Source: MGBC124762 sp048201935 | Lineage (GTDB): Bacteria; Bacillota; Clostridia; Oscillospirales; Oscillospiraceae | NCBI GenBank assembly: GCA_048201935.1 | Contig: DBFBGR010000004.1 | Location: 1-64,000, forward strand | Reading direction: 5' to 3' | Length of the DNA: 64,000 nt | Shown here: in pieces, positions 39,601 through 54,600 of the stretch | Position numbering within the stretch: the stretch's first letter is position 1 | How the letters are laid out: every line of letters begins with the position of its first letter | Program-made: the position numbers and the translations under genes | The notes under the pieces: generated by a model | The model's database searches: none | The model's input: the letters and a program-made list of their open reading frames with translations, nothing else | Told to the model about the DNA's origin: nothing

Positions 39601-42600
39601 GGCGTGGGCGTGGACGCAGACCTCAACGCCACCGCGCAGGTCAGCGCCAGCTCTGGCCTGGGTGCCACCTTCACCTACCGGGTGCCCGTCCGGGTCCGGG
39701 AGGGCGACATCATCGCCAGCAGCAAGCCCGCCATGGAGCGGCCCGATTACGCCGTCAGCGGCGAGACCACAAGCGAATATCTGGTGAACGTGATGGCTGT
39801 GGCCGCTGGTGGCGACCACACCCTTGTGTTGCTCAGCGACGGCACCGTGGCCTCCTTCGGCAAGAACACCTACGGCCAGTTGGGCGACCACACCGTGGAC
39901 CGGGCCACCTATGACATCGGCGACCTGGTGGGCGAGGACAGCGGCCAGGAAGAGGAGTTCTGGGTGGACGCCTACGACCTGCTGAAGAACGACATCGTGG
40001 CCGGCCGTGTGGCCCAGGCCACCATGGTCAAGACCGCCGACGGCAATCTGCTCTCCCACGTCCGGGCCATCGCCGCGGGCGGCAACTCCAGCGAGGCCAT
40101 CGTGAAGGACCCCGACGATCCCATCCTGGCTGCCCACACCGGCGGCACGGTCTTCGCCTGGGGCTCCGACATGGAGGGCCAGTTGGGCCTCAACGAGCGC
40201 CAGGAGGAGGACACCACCGGCGCGCGCACCGGCTTCGTGGGCCACGCCGTCCAGGTGGACCCGGGCTACAGCGACGGCGGCACCACCAACTATAAATACT
40301 TCAACTCCGCCATCCGCATTGCCGTGGGCGGCAGGCACATGGCCGCCGTGCGCTCCAACGGCTACGTCTGGAACTGGGGCGCCAACGGCAGCGGCCAGTT
40401 GGGCAACGGCGAGATCGAGGACCGCTTCATGGCCGTCCAGGCCGGCGACGGCGAGTCCAAGAGCCTGATCTTTGACCGCTACGAGCACTACAACAAGCTC
40501 GACCAGCTTATCAATACCTATAATCAGCTGCGGCCCAAGGGCAACGCCAACTCCTATGTGGACGGCCTTGCCTCCAACCAGACCGACGGCACCAACGGTA
40601 ACCCCAACGTCGTGATGATGGATGAGGGCGATTACCTGCGCTTTGACCTGACCAACATCCTCTACAGCCACCGTACCGGCTTCAACCTTATCAGCGATGG
40701 CACCAACGAGTCCATCAACGACACCCTGCACCTGGTGGACGTGGGCGTCACCGACCCGTCCATGTTCGTGGCCGAGCCCGTGGCGGGCCAGCCCAACGTT
40801 TGGGACATCAAGCCCACCGAGCATAAGGACGGCCAGAAGCTGGGGCTGACCAGCGTCTACTTTGACTACGAGTTTGCCGGCACCAAGCAGGGCGATGTGG
40901 AAGACCCTGCCACCGGCAACATGATGGTGCTGCCCATCTGGGCCAAGTACCGCCAGAGCTATGACAATACTAAGCCCGCCGACCCGGATGATAACGCCGG
41001 GGTCTTTGCCGCACCCATGGTGGCCGCCGGCGCCCACCACGCCATCGCCCTGGATATCAAGGGCCGCGTGTGGGTGTGGGGCGACAACTCCAAGGGCCAG
41101 TTGGCTTTGGACCCCTCCATCTACAAGTACGTCGACCACCCCGTGCAGGTCACCAACTTCTACACCTACGATCCCCAGAACGCCGAGAGCAACACCACGC
41201 CGCAGTTGGCTCTGGACGGCGGCCCGCTGACCTTCACCGCCGTGGCCGCCGGTAAGGACTTCTCCTACGCCCTGGACGTGGACGGCCACGTGTGGGCCTG
41301 GGGCAACAACTACGACGACTCTGGCATCCAGAACACCGCCCACAAGCTCCATCAGCTGGGCCGTGGCGCCGACGACAGCTACAAGGGCTATCAGCCCATG
41401 CGCGTGCTCATGCGTGTCAAGCGCATCGGCACCCTGGGCGACGAGCTCATCAGCAAGGAGTACCGCTACGACGCCGGCCAGGGCCTGGTCTATCCCCAGA
41501 ATTATCAAGAGCGCGACGGCATCGTAGCCATCGCCGCCGGCGAGGACTTCGGCCTGGCCCTGTCCCTCAGCGGTTTCGTTTACACCTGGGGCAACAACGA
41601 CAAGGGCCAGCTTGGCCTGGCCGACCGCAAGGTCGCCGCCTCCTCCTACGCCAAGTACGTGGGCAAGGGCAAATCCCCCTCTCAGTCCAGCCATATGCAA
41701 GAGGCCGTCTCCCTGGCCGCCGGCGGTAAGTCCGCGGGCGTGCTGTTCGCCAACGGCACCGTCTTCACCTACGGCGACAACACCTATGGCCAGTTGGGCG
41801 ACGGCAGCACCAATATGCACTATTCCGCCGTCCGGGTCCAGGGCGGCGAAGGCGGGTTGTGGACCGACGACTCCGGCACCTATGACCACACCCGTCCCGG
41901 CATCAACCCCAACGACAAGAACGATTTCGACTTCAACAAGGCCGTGGCCATCGCCATGGGCGACGGGCACATGAGCGCCATCGCGCTGAACATCCAGATG
42001 CACAGCGACAGCGTCGCCACCAAGGACTTCACCGTCACGCCCGGCCTCTACGGCTGGGGCCGCAACGACTACAAGCAGTTGGGCGACGGCGTGACCCAGG
42101 CCGAGCCCACTGACGTGGAGGGCGTGGAGTACTTCTCCGCCCCCATGCGCATGATCGCCGCCGAGGACGCCGCTGCGGGCGGCCCGGGCTATGTCTACGC
42201 CGGGGCCCGGCAGCTCAGCGCCGGCTACCACGCCACTTTGGCCCAGGTGGAGAACCAGCGCATTAAGAACGACAACGCCGCCAATTGGGGCGACGCCAGT
42301 TACGACCAGTTGGACCCCGTCCAGCTCCTGGCCTGGGGCGATAACGCCCGGGGCCAACTGGGCAATTATGCCCTGAGCCGCGATGTGAAGAGCGGCTCCT
42401 ACGTTGACTACGACAACACCGTGGCCCGCGAGGTCCTCTACGGCTCGCAGGTCATTGACGATAACTACCATTGGATGCAAAAGGTGTCCACCATGGCTGC
42501 CGGCGGAGACTTCATCGTCTTCGCCCGGGAGACGGGCACCGTCTTCGCCGCCGGCGCCAACGACCGTGGCCAGCTTGGCGACTATACCATCACCGACTCG

Positions 42601-45600
42601 GAATACCCCGTGGTGGTGGGCACTCTGGGCTATGAGACCCTCACCGTCCAGGGCTATACCGACAACAACACCACCCTCCGGGACCTGTCGCCCCAGGTGG
42701 TGCTGGTGGAGGCCGAGCAGCTCCACTTCGACCTGACCAACATCGGCTACTTCGTGGACCTGGGCTTCAACCTGCGCTACGACGCCAAGGAGGAGCCGGT
42801 GAACATCACCGGTCTGGAGTTCACCTCTCTGGACGAGAGCATCACCACCCAGGTGGGCGCCACCGCCACCGAGATGGTCTTCGGGCCCCAGGACCCCACC
42901 AACGTGAAGTACGGCGACACCTTTATCCAAATCTACCAGAAGGATACCGGCCGGACCCTGCTGCTGCGGGTGAAGGTCATTCCCAAGAAGACCGCGGGCT
43001 TTGCCACCTCCCCGGTGGTGGCCGCGGGCAAGAGCCATGTCATCGCCGTGAAGGCCGACGGCTCGGTCTGGGCCTGGGGTTGCAACGAGAACGGCCAGTT
43101 GGGCGACGGCACCTTCGTCGACCGGGCCTACCCCGTGGAGGTCAAGGACGAGAAGGGCCTGCCCTTCAACAACGCCGTCAGCGTGGCCGCCGGCGACAAC
43201 TTCTCCATCGTCCTGCGCGACGGCGACGGCGACCTGGCCACCACCGACGACCGGGAGGTCTATGTGGTGGGCGCGCTGAGCTCCATCACCACCAACCTGG
43301 TCCGGGTCCTCAGCGACGAGGAGCTGACCCAGTTGCGCCGGGCCAACGAGCCCATGATCATGTACATGGGCCGCCAGGGCAGCGGCTCCAGCGCCTCGCT
43401 CCAGCCCTTCAACACCCCCAAGGACAGCAGCGACGAGTGGAACGGCTGGGACGCGGCGGGCATTTTGTACCGCGCCGTGGAGTACCGCGACGCCAACGGC
43501 CACGCCGTGGAGGACTCCCAGAGCACCAGGTACCAGTTCCAGGTCACCCGCAACAACGTCACCAACACCTATGACAGCTACCTCTATGACGAGGCCCGGG
43601 CCAACGCCATGCTGGCCAAGGGCTACACCATCTACTACCTGGCCTACTACGTCTACTACAACGAGGCCTGGGAGGACTGCGGCATCTGGGTGGACATCCC
43701 CGACAACTGCCCCAATCCCCACGACGTTCACTCCAGCGCCTTCATGCAGCGCGACCGCACCACCGTGGACGTGCACCATTTGGCGGTGGTGGACTACCAG
43801 CTCAAGCCCGCCGACAGCAGCGCCATCACCTACAACTACGATTCCGACCGCAAGCTGACCAGCGTCACCTATACCTACGGTCTGACCACCTATGTGTACG
43901 ACCAGCGCTACACCGACCCCGCCACCGGCGCCACCTTCCTGGTGACCCAGAGATTCAAAAACGACTGGAAGGTCAACGAGGACCTCTATGACACCGCCGA
44001 GAAGGTCCAGGCCGGGCTGTGGAACGCCTGGGGCTGGGACTGCGCCATGTTCCTGGTGGAGGGCAACGTGCCCGGCACCAGCCCGGAATACGCCCAGTCC
44101 ATTAACTGGAAGATGGGCACCAAGGACTACTTCAACGGTATGCTGACCTGCTCGGTCTGCGGCCTCCAGGACTATAACCCCGCCGACACCATCACCCCGG
44201 TGGTCTGCGGCGATCCCAGCTGCACCAACGTGGGCCAAAACTACTTCACCCTCATCTATGAGGATGCCGCCAACGCTTGGGGCCAGTATCCCGCCTACAG
44301 AGACAACGTGGACTGGCACCAGCTTCCCGAGGACGAGCAGGCCTACCGCATCTGGCGCTGCCAGAAGGGCCACGTGTGGATCATCCCCTATGACGGCGGC
44401 GAGGACATCCCCACCCCCGAGGTCAAGCGTCTGACCTGGGCGGAGACCGTGCCCAACCCCGACTTTGATCCCACCCATCCCGCCGATCCCAAGATCAACC
44501 CCGAGACCATCGAGGTGGAGCACAACGTCACCAATATCATCGAAGTCGCCGCCGGAGCCGACCATATGTTGGCTCTGACGGCCGATGGTCATGTCTACGC
44601 CGCCGGCGCCAACACCCAGGGCGAGCTGGGCCAGGGCGACACCACCCCCGTGGGTTACGCCTCTCTGGTCAAGGGCTACAAGGGCAAGGGCTACCTGGAG
44701 CACGTCATCGACGTGGACGCCGGCGAGGAGTTCTCGGTGGCGCTGATGGACAACGGTACGGTGTACACTTGGGGCCATAACGACAAGGGCCAGTTGGGCA
44801 ACGAACTGGTGCCCCACGAGGACATCTACCGTGAGGCCAACGGCGTCAAGACCCTGGTCACCCCCGACCACACCGCCACCCCCGTGCGGGTGAACAGCGG
44901 CGAGTACGGCCTGGACGGCGAGGCCCAGTTCCGGGTGCTCTCCGGTGTGTACGCCATCTCCGCTGGCCGCCGCCATGTGGTGGCCGCCGCCCGGGAGAAT
45001 AGCTGGAACGGCACGGGCTATGACCGTGCCTCCGCCGTCTTTGGCTGGGGCGACAACAACTACGGCCAGCTGGGCAACGTCTCCGGCTTCAACTGGAACG
45101 GCGACGCCAACGGCGGCCTGGGCGGCTTCAGCCAGGCCGATGGCACCACCTTTGTGGGCATGGCCACCCGCAACCGCGACATCCACGGCGTCACCGCCGT
45201 GTCCGCCGGCGGGGAGTTCACCCTCATCCGTACGGAGAAGGACGGCCAGCCCTATCTGGTGGGCTTTGGCCGCAACAATATGATGCAGCTCACCGAGTCC
45301 TGCGTCACCGACGCCGGCGAGCACGCCACCTACAGCGCCAGCCCGGTGCCCGTGGTGCCCGGCGAGTGGACGCGCATCAAGCCCGACGCCCAGTGGCTGG
45401 ACGACACCTCTATCATCGCCGCGGGCAACCAGTTTGGCGTTGCTATGATGGAGAATGGCCGGGTGGTCACCTGGGGCGACAACACCCGGGGCCAGCTGGG
45501 CCTTGCCGCTATCGGTGAGGAGGGCGCCAGCGAGGACACCCGCGAGAAGCCCTACTTCGCCGGTCAGCACGAGGCGGAGATGGTGGAGTTCTCCTTCACC

Positions 45601-48600
45601 GGCGCCAACGTCCGCGCCGGCGGCGACTCCAGCTTTGGCGAGACCACCCTGCTGTGGACGGAGAACGACACCCAGGCCGCCCTCATCAACACGACCACCG
45701 CCAAGCGCTACACCTACGGCGGCTTCAACCTCATCCGCGCCAGCGTGGAGTCCGACGAGATCGACATGGACACCGCCTATCCCGAGGGCTATACCTTCCT
45801 GGCCGCCGACGAGAGCATCGTCAAGGTCTTCCAGCGTGACGACGGCGCTTGGGTCATGAAGAGCGCGGACTACACCTATTCCCACTTCCAGAAGCTGGGC
45901 ACCACCTCCGTGGCCGCCGTGGACAGCAAGGGCAACGTGATCTCCGTCTTCCGGGTCCGCATCCAGGGCTACAAGAACAACGATCCCACCGACGTGCGCC
46001 AGGCCACGCCTATGGTCCTGGGCACGCCTTACGGCGCCATCGCCCTGAAGGCCAACGGCGAGATCTACATCTGGGGCCGCTTCAACGCCCGGGGCTACAA
46101 CAGCGACATCACCGGCAAACCTAGCAAGGTCAGCCAGAATTACCAGAACCCCGTGCCCAAGATGAGCACCCGGTCCATCCAGTTCAACAACCCCACCCAA
46201 ATCTATCTGCCCGGCAACACCATCGCCACCCAGATGTCCGTGGGCGCGTACTACGACGAGGAGCTGAAGGACTACTTCAGCCATGTGGTGGTCCTGGGCG
46301 ACGACGGCGAGGTCTACATGTGGGGCGACAACTCCTACGGTCAGACCGGTTTCTATGACGCTGCCGACGTGTACTATAAGACCATCGTCTACGACCTGAC
46401 CCGGAGCGGTTCGGGCGGTATCACCGACCAGGATAAGCCCTTGATGAAGGACATCACCCGCAAGGCGCTGACCCAGTTCACCGGCTATTACTCCGGCACG
46501 GCCACCGACGCGGCCTTTGAGACCGGTATCCTCAACAACAGCTTCGTCAGCCTCAACGACCACCTCACCGCCCGGGCGGCGGCGGGTCAGTGGGACGCCT
46601 ATTACCGGGACGACCTGGGCAAGGCCAACACCACCGACGGCGGCGTTTTCCCCAAGAACTACGACAAGAATAATGACGGCGAGATCATCAACCGCATCCC
46701 GTGGCTGTCCTCCTTCTCTGGTGACGAGAAGGACCGCACCCGCATCGTCTCCATCGCCGCCGGCGACCGCCATACCCTGCTGCTGGACAGCAAGGGCAAC
46801 GTCTGGGCCTTTGGCGACAACCACAGCGGCCAGTTGGGCCAGGGCGACACCAACGACCTCTACTACGCCGAAAAGGAAGGCCAGCACGTCAACGCCCAGA
46901 AGACCATCCGTGACGTGCGGACCTATCAGAACCACGTGCTCTACACCCCGGTGAAGGTGGTGCAGGGCGTTTCCGCCAGCGACGACGCCTACCTCTCCCG
47001 CATCGTCCAGATCGACGCGGGCAGCAACTACTCCATGGCCCTGCGGGCCGACGGCGTGCTCTTCGCCTGGGGTGGTAACGAGCACGGCCAGTTGGGCATC
47101 GTGGCCACCGGCAACGTCACCGTGCCCTCCGAGGTCAGCCGAGCCACCGACCAAGACCCCAGCGATTACTACTTCAAGAACGTCATGGCCATCGACGCCG
47201 GGCGGGACCACACCCTGGCCATCACCGTTGGGCCCAAGTCCAACGTGGCCGCCGACGCGGCCCTCCAAGACCAGTTCACCACTCGCGCCTACGCCTGGGG
47301 TTCCAACCGCTACGGCAAGCTGGGCCAGGGCAAGGTGGGCGCCGAGCACGATAAGGACCTGAACGTGGACGGCACCGGCATTACCGACACCAACTACATG
47401 GAAAAGAGCACCAACCCCATGCTGGTCCAGGAGCAGTACCTGGCCCAGGTCCTGGTGCCCGGCACCGGCATCCATATCGACGACGATCCCGCCACCCCCG
47501 ATGTGGACGAGACCCAGGATATCCCCGCCGAGTACACAGAGGAGTTGGCCTGGCGGCCTCTGGAGCGGGTGTGGCAGGTCTCTGCCAGCAGCGACTACTC
47601 CATGGTCCAGGTGGCCGACACCCTGACGGTGGTGGAGAAGCACCACCAGGAGGCCGACAAGGTCCTCAAGCCCGACGACGCTGTTGACCAGGGCGTGGTG
47701 GGCCAGCCCGTCTGGGCCGACAAGACCCATCCCGCCTACAAGGGCACGGAATATGTGGACTCCCTGGTGTGGGCCTTCGGCCGCAACGACCAGGGCCAGC
47801 TTGCGCTGGGCGAGCGCATCGGTACCGAGCAGATCGTGGTCCCCGCCGACACCACCTACCCCCACAAGATGCTCAAGGGCGGCACGGTGTCCAAGGTGGA
47901 GATCGTGGGCGGCGCTGAGCTCAGCGAGTACGTGCGTGAGACGTTGTACCTGGGCGACGGCTTCACCACCTACCACCACGTGCTGGAGGACGGCACGGTG
48001 TGGTTCTCCGGCACCAACTCCCACCACGAGGGTGCGGACTACACCACCGTGGAGCGTCAGGCCCTGACTCAGACGGGCACCGAGACCTATTACAGCCTGG
48101 TCATCCACCAGGCCCAGGTCTGGGACACCAAGACCTCTCAGTTCGTCTATCCCACCCAGTCGGGCAGCACCTGGTCCTGGCCGCCCAGCTATACCACCAA
48201 CGAGCTGAAGATGCCGCGCTCGGTCACCATCTACGAGGACCAGCGGCTCTACATCACCCCCAACGGTGAGAACGGCCTCTACGAGGCCTTCAGCAGCACC
48301 TTCAACCTCCTGGACGACAAGTTTGAGCGTCAGCTTCCCGATGACGCTGTGGTCACCTATACCTCCAGCGACGAGAACATCGCCACCTTCGTCTACGATT
48401 CCGCCCGGGGCCAGTGGTACCTGCGGCCCACCGGCATCGCCTACGGACGGCTCATCATCACCGTCAACAACGTCCACAACAACTACCGCGGCGACTATGA
48501 GGTCATCGTTCTGCCCACCGAGAGCGTGGGCGAGGGCCTGCCTGTGGCCTCGGTCACCGTCAAGGCCGCCGAGAACGCCACCATCGCCCTCCAGGCCAAC

Positions 48601-51600
48601 GGCACGGTGTGGATGTGGGGCCGTGTCGGCCTGCGCCGTGGTCCCACCGATGAAAACGGCATCTATCAGCTCTATTGGGGCGTCGCTCCCCATGGCAGCA
48701 ACACCCTCTACAACACCACCAGCTACACCGACGCCAATATGTTCCGCATCGACCAGCATCTGAACCCGGTGTACTACGTCACCTACGAGTACCCCGTGAT
48801 GGTGGACTTCGCCTCCGTGCTCAGCAAGGGCGAGTACATCGTGGACATCGACGCCTACGGCCAGAGCCTCCAGGAGGACGGCGTGCAGTCCTTTATTGCC
48901 CTGTCCAACCTGGGCCGGGTCTACACCTGGGGCAACAACGACTACGGCCAGTTGGGCAATGGTCAGTGGAACGACTATTCCCGCTACACCGGCTACAATG
49001 GCACCAGCAGCCACAGTGACTGGAACCACTATCAAAACAGCCGCGACACCTTGAAGCCTCAGCGTGTGGTGGGCTTCAACGCCGCGGGCGACTACTCGGG
49101 CAACAAGGACGAGGTCATCCTCTCCATCGCCATGGGCGACGGCTTTGCGCTGGCCGCCTCCAACTCCGGGCAGGTCTACGCCTGGGGCCGGAACGACCGT
49201 GGCCAGATCGGCCAGGGCTACCAGGGCAAGTGGGGCTACAACGCCTTCAAGATCCTGTCCTCTTCCGGCTACAACTACGACGACGCGATGCCCGCCATCA
49301 ACTTTACCCGCGGCGGCAGCACCACCACCAACCCCACGCCCATGCTCTTCACCCGGCCCGTGATCGTCAAGGGCATGCAGGGCCTGGGCAACCTCCAGCA
49401 CGCCTCCCGTGTGGCCGCCGGCCATGACCACGCCCTTGCCCTGCGCAACGACGGCTACGTCTACGTCTGGGGCGACAACACCTACGGCGAGCTGGGCGAC
49501 AACTGGAACCGCAACACCCTGGAAAGCGAGACTGAGCCCAAGACCCTCTACCACAGCCTGCCTGTGCTGGCCCGCTCCGGTGAGTCCGACGAGGACGCCT
49601 ACTTCCTCCACGATGTCACCCGGGTGGATGCCGGTGACGACTACTCCATGGTCCTGCTCCGGGACGGCTCGGTGTACACCTTCGGCCGCAACGACCAGGG
49701 CCAGTTGGGCGTGTACCACAACAAGGACGGCAAGGACATCTCCGCCTCCGGCACCCCCGTGCCCGTCCAGGTGCTTTTGCTGGACGGCAGCCACGCCGAG
49801 GGCGGGCCGGTGGACGACGTGCCGCTCCACGCCTGGTATATCGCCGCCGGGCCCAAGCACGCCATGGCCCAGGACGAGATGACCAACACCATGTACGCCT
49901 GGGGCCGCAACACCTTCGGCCAGTTGGGCAACGACGCCACCGCCGTCTATGACGGCACGGCCCGGAAGGTCATATATCCCGTTGCCGTCCTTCGGGGCGA
50001 CAACGATAAGCTCCTGTCCGGCGACGAGCTCCTGGGCGAGAACGAGCAGCCCTTCCGCTACGCCACCGAGTTCTCCGGCGGTGAGAACTTCACCGTTATC
50101 GCCCGGGACGACGGCCAGATCTACATCATGGGCGACTATAACTGGGGCAAGTTCGACTTCGACACCGCCGACCCCGTCATCCGCAACGACAGCCGGGTGC
50201 CCGACCGCTTCGGCAACGACGAGACCAAGCTCTTCGTCTGGGCCAAGCAGACCGCCGGGGCCACCACACCCAGCCTGACCGACGACGTGTACGCCAAGTA
50301 CTCCAACCTCATCAACCTGCAGTACGCCGTCCAGCCTGACGCCGATACGCTGGCGGCTATGACCACCGGTGTGGACGACGACCTGCTGCCCACCACCGTG
50401 GACGCCAAGGGCGTGGACCACGCTGTGGCCCTCATCCCCTTCGATGAGCTCTATCAGGACTACTACTTCCCGTACTCCATCCGTTTCTCCGCCTACCGCA
50501 AGTCCTTTATGCAGGTGCGCCAGGACTACCTGGCCGACACCGGCGTGGACCTGCTGGACTACCTGGTGGTGGACACCAGCGATCCCAGCGTGGCGGTGGT
50601 CAGCGTCACCGCCGACGGCATTGAGATCCGCGCCACCGGCGTGGGCAGCGCCAACATCAGCATCGCCAACACCTACGTCTCCGACGACCGGGACGTGGGC
50701 GGTTATCATACCATGCTCACCGTCCGGGCCACCGAGGTGTCCCAGGGCGTGCGGGCCTACCGCAAGGACGCCGCCGGCCAGGTGGACGGCTACACCCTGG
50801 GCAGCGACCCCGCCGCTTTCGGCGGCCTGGTGGCGGCCTCCGCCGTGCCCATGGTGGCCAGCGGCTACAACTACACCGTGGCCCTGAAGGCCGACGGCAG
50901 CGTGTGGTACTGGGGCCTCTACACCCTCTATCGGGACAATACCCGGACCGACAGCGGTGAGGTCAACGACTCCGTCGCTTACTCCTCTCCCACCCGGGTG
51001 AGCGGCCTCAGCGGTGTGGCGGCCATTGCCGCGGGCACTTACCGGGCCATTGCCGTCACCGCCAGCGGCGAGGTGTATACCATCTCCGGCGCTAGCGCCG
51101 CCAAGGTCGACGGCCTGAGCGGTATCACCCAGGTCGCCGCCGGCGGCAACCTCTACCGCTACACCACCGCTTCCGGCGGGTATAGCTACCGCCACTATAC
51201 TTATGGCTTCTTCGCCGCGCTGAGCGGCGTCACCGGCGAGGTCTACACCTGGGGCAATAACTTCCTCAGCGAGATCCGCAAGGGGGGCTTTACCACCTTG
51301 CAGCACACCCTCTCCGGTCCCACCAAGCTCCGCGCGGGCATGATCCCCAGCCACACCGGCGTGGTCTCCGGCTCTGTGGGTCTGGAGCACAACAGCTACA
51401 TCAACAACATCATCGAGATCAAGGCTGGCCGCAACGCCCTCTACCTCCTGCACCAGGACGGCACGGTCTACGTGGTGGGCCAGTCCGGCGACTCCACCGC
51501 CCCCGGGGATATGGACAACGGCGCGCTGGCCTACAAGGCCACCAATCCTGACCTGGGCGCGGGCTACTCCCGCAACGTCTTCACCGTCAAGTCCTATAAC

Positions 51601-54600
51601 CCCTATCCCGTCACCGGTGGTATCCAGGGCACCCGCCAGCTCAGCGACGCCCTGACCCTGGCCGCGGGCTATTCCCACGCTCTGGCCCTGACCTCCGCCC
51701 AGGTCCGGGACGACCAGGCCAGCGATGAGACCGGGACCGACGTGTACCGTCCCACCCACAGCCTGCTGAGCTGGGGCGCCAACAGCCAGAGCCAGTTGGG
51801 CCGCACCGAGGAGAATATCACCGGCACCCGGGGCCTGGGCGACAAGGACAGCCGTCTGCCCAGCTACGTCACCGCCATCTCCGCCGCCAGCTCCGGCGTG
51901 GTCCACTCCGGCATCTCCGTGCCCGGCGGCACCGAGGGCGTGGACACCGCCATCCTGCGCATCTACGCCGGCGCCTACAACTCCGGCGTGATCTACGACG
52001 CCGACGGCGACTACGCCACCGTCACCCCCAAGGACAACTTCGCCTTTATCTGGGGCAAGAACAGCAATTATAACCTGGGTAATACCTTCGCCACCGTGGA
52101 GGGCACCCAGGGCGGTACTCTGCTGACCAACACCGCCACCGCCTACCGGCCCCTGCGGGGCAACAGCCGCAACGAGCTGAGCCTCAGCGATACCGCCGTC
52201 TACGGCGACAAGTACAACAACTACTGGAACCGTCCCTACGCCCTAGCCTTCGGCGAGAACACCGCCGTGGGCGTACAGGTGGAGGGCAGCGTCTGGGCCT
52301 GGGGCTCCGACGCCAACGAGGCCCTGGGCAACTACGGCGACAACGGCGCCGAGCAGGGCAGCGCCTACGGCTCCGGCGGCTCCCGCATGCCCATCCAGGT
52401 GGGCCACGAGGACTTCTATGATGTCCAGATCGACGACGCTCAGCTCCACATCCACCAGATCCCCGGCACCAACAACGACTATAACGCCTATGACCTCTAC
52501 CACAACGACGAGACCGGCGTTGTGGGCGTTGGCATAGCCCAGAGCACGCTCTACAGCCACTCCAAACTGGTCAAGACTACCGGCTCCAAGACCGAGTTCG
52601 TGGAGAACCCGCTGAAGTGGTACAACGACATCGACTCCAAGTCCACCACCGCCCAGCAGCGCATCAACCTCCAGCCCATGCAGCACCTGACCATCGACCT
52701 GAGCGAGCTGTTTATCCGCGCCGACTGGGGCTTCAACGTCCGCACCGACGCCTTTGAGGATATGCCCGCGGACTGGACCCAGCTGCGGCTCAAGAGCATG
52801 AACACCGACCTGTTGCGGCTGGACCTCTATGACTTCAAGGTGGTGGGCGACGACGGCCGTCCCGCCGACCTGCCCGATGGCCTCACCGACGCCGACGTGG
52901 TCAACGTGGGCGACGGCACCTATTATGTGATGGTGGGCGGCGTTCAGACCGCCGTCTATCCCGCCAAGGCCGACCTGACTCCCAACCACGACCTGGACGA
53001 CGGCCAGCTAGCGGCCCTTGGCGGCAGCGGCCTGGTCACCGTGGTACTCCAGGACCTGGAGCACAAGGCCCAGGGCCTGGTGCTGGTGCGCATCATCCCC
53101 GCCTATGACGAGGACGCCACCAACATGTCCTACCTGCTCAACGCCAATATCCCCATGAATTACACCAGCGGCGAGGAGGTCAAGCAGACCGCCGTCACCG
53201 GCAACTCCGCCAAGCTGGTCACCATCCCCCAGATCGCCGCCGGCGGCGACCACTTCCTGGCTTTGAGCTCCGACGGCGCGGTCTACTCCTGGGGCGGCAA
53301 CTTCCGCGGCCAGTTGGGCACCGGCGCCGCCGCCGGGCTCCAGCGCTCCTACCGGGTCAGCAACTACGCCGGCTCGGTCAACGGCAATACCTCCATCGCC
53401 AGCGATACCAACCAGACCTCCATCCTGGGCTCCGTCCACCAGGACAGCCCCCAGCAGATCCCCACCAGCTACTTCGGCGGCTCCCCCGTGGTGTCCATCG
53501 CCGCCGGCGACCAGGCCTCCATCGCTGTCACCGCCAGCGGCCAGGTCTACCAGTGGGGCTGGAGCTACACCAACCTGGCCAACGACGAGTGGTACACCAA
53601 CGGCGGCGGCACCTATGACCAGCGCTCCAACATCCGTATGTACACCCAGCCCACCAAGGTCTCCGGCTGGCCCAGCACCATCGTCAAGGTGGGCGTGTCC
53701 TCCTATGTGGATCTGAGCAACTGGCGCTCCACCTGGGCCGCCGATGTCTCCAACGGCAACCAGGTCGCCGTCTACTATGGCCTCACCGCCGACGGCCAGC
53801 TCTGGCAAAAGTATGAGTACGGCTATGGCCGGGACGGCCGGGAGAACGCGGTCTACTCTGCCAGTTATGAGTCTGGCACCACCACCGTCAGCCGCCGCAT
53901 GGTGGACCAGGACGGCAACGCCCTCAAGCACATCATCGACTTCTACGCCAGCGAGAAGTGCGTGGTGGCCCTGGCCTCCGACGGCACGGTCTATTACCAG
54001 GACGTGGCCTACAACGGCAACAACAACAGCTACGCCTCGGGCTACAACAAGGTCCGCGGCAATGTGATGACCCACCTCTACAGCACCAATAACTTCGACG
54101 CCAATGGGATGGACGATCATACCGGCGAGGACTTCTACCAGCGCGACATCGCCACCATCTCCGCCGGCGACGGCGCTATGTTCCTCACCCGGGACCAGCG
54201 GGTCATCGACCTGAACGGCAGCGATGTGCTCCTGGCCAACGCCATCGGCGACTTTGCCGGCATCAGCTTTAACGATACCTACGGCGTGTACGCCCTGGCC
54301 GACGGTTCCGCGCTGTACGTCACCGCCGCCGCCTCCCACAGCGGCTCCGCCCATGTTCAGGGCGTGCTCCGGGACAACACCGGCGCCGCCACCGAGCGCA
54401 ACGTGACCTACACCTGGGGCGTCAACGCCGACGGCCAGTTGGGCCGGACCGCCGCCGCCAGCGTGGCCGTGGGCCGCACCGGCAAGCACTGGAACGAGAC
54501 CGACGCCTCCGAGACCCTGCTGCGCAATATCGCCGCCATGGACGTGACCAACGGCGGCAAGGATATGGGCGCTACGGGTATCTTCCTCACCGAGGACGGC

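Noticed and set aside
34339..51906. A 17.5-kb stop-free minus-strand frame opposite the giant gene (and similar ones at 28657-34215 and 55927-63969)
   Set aside because: Strong C/G bias at third codon positions of the plus-strand gene removes stop codons from one antisense frame. The antisense products are low-complexity Gly/Val/His/Ala-rich text with no domain, ribosome site or promoter, while the plus frame carries clear RCC1 motifs and a signal peptide.
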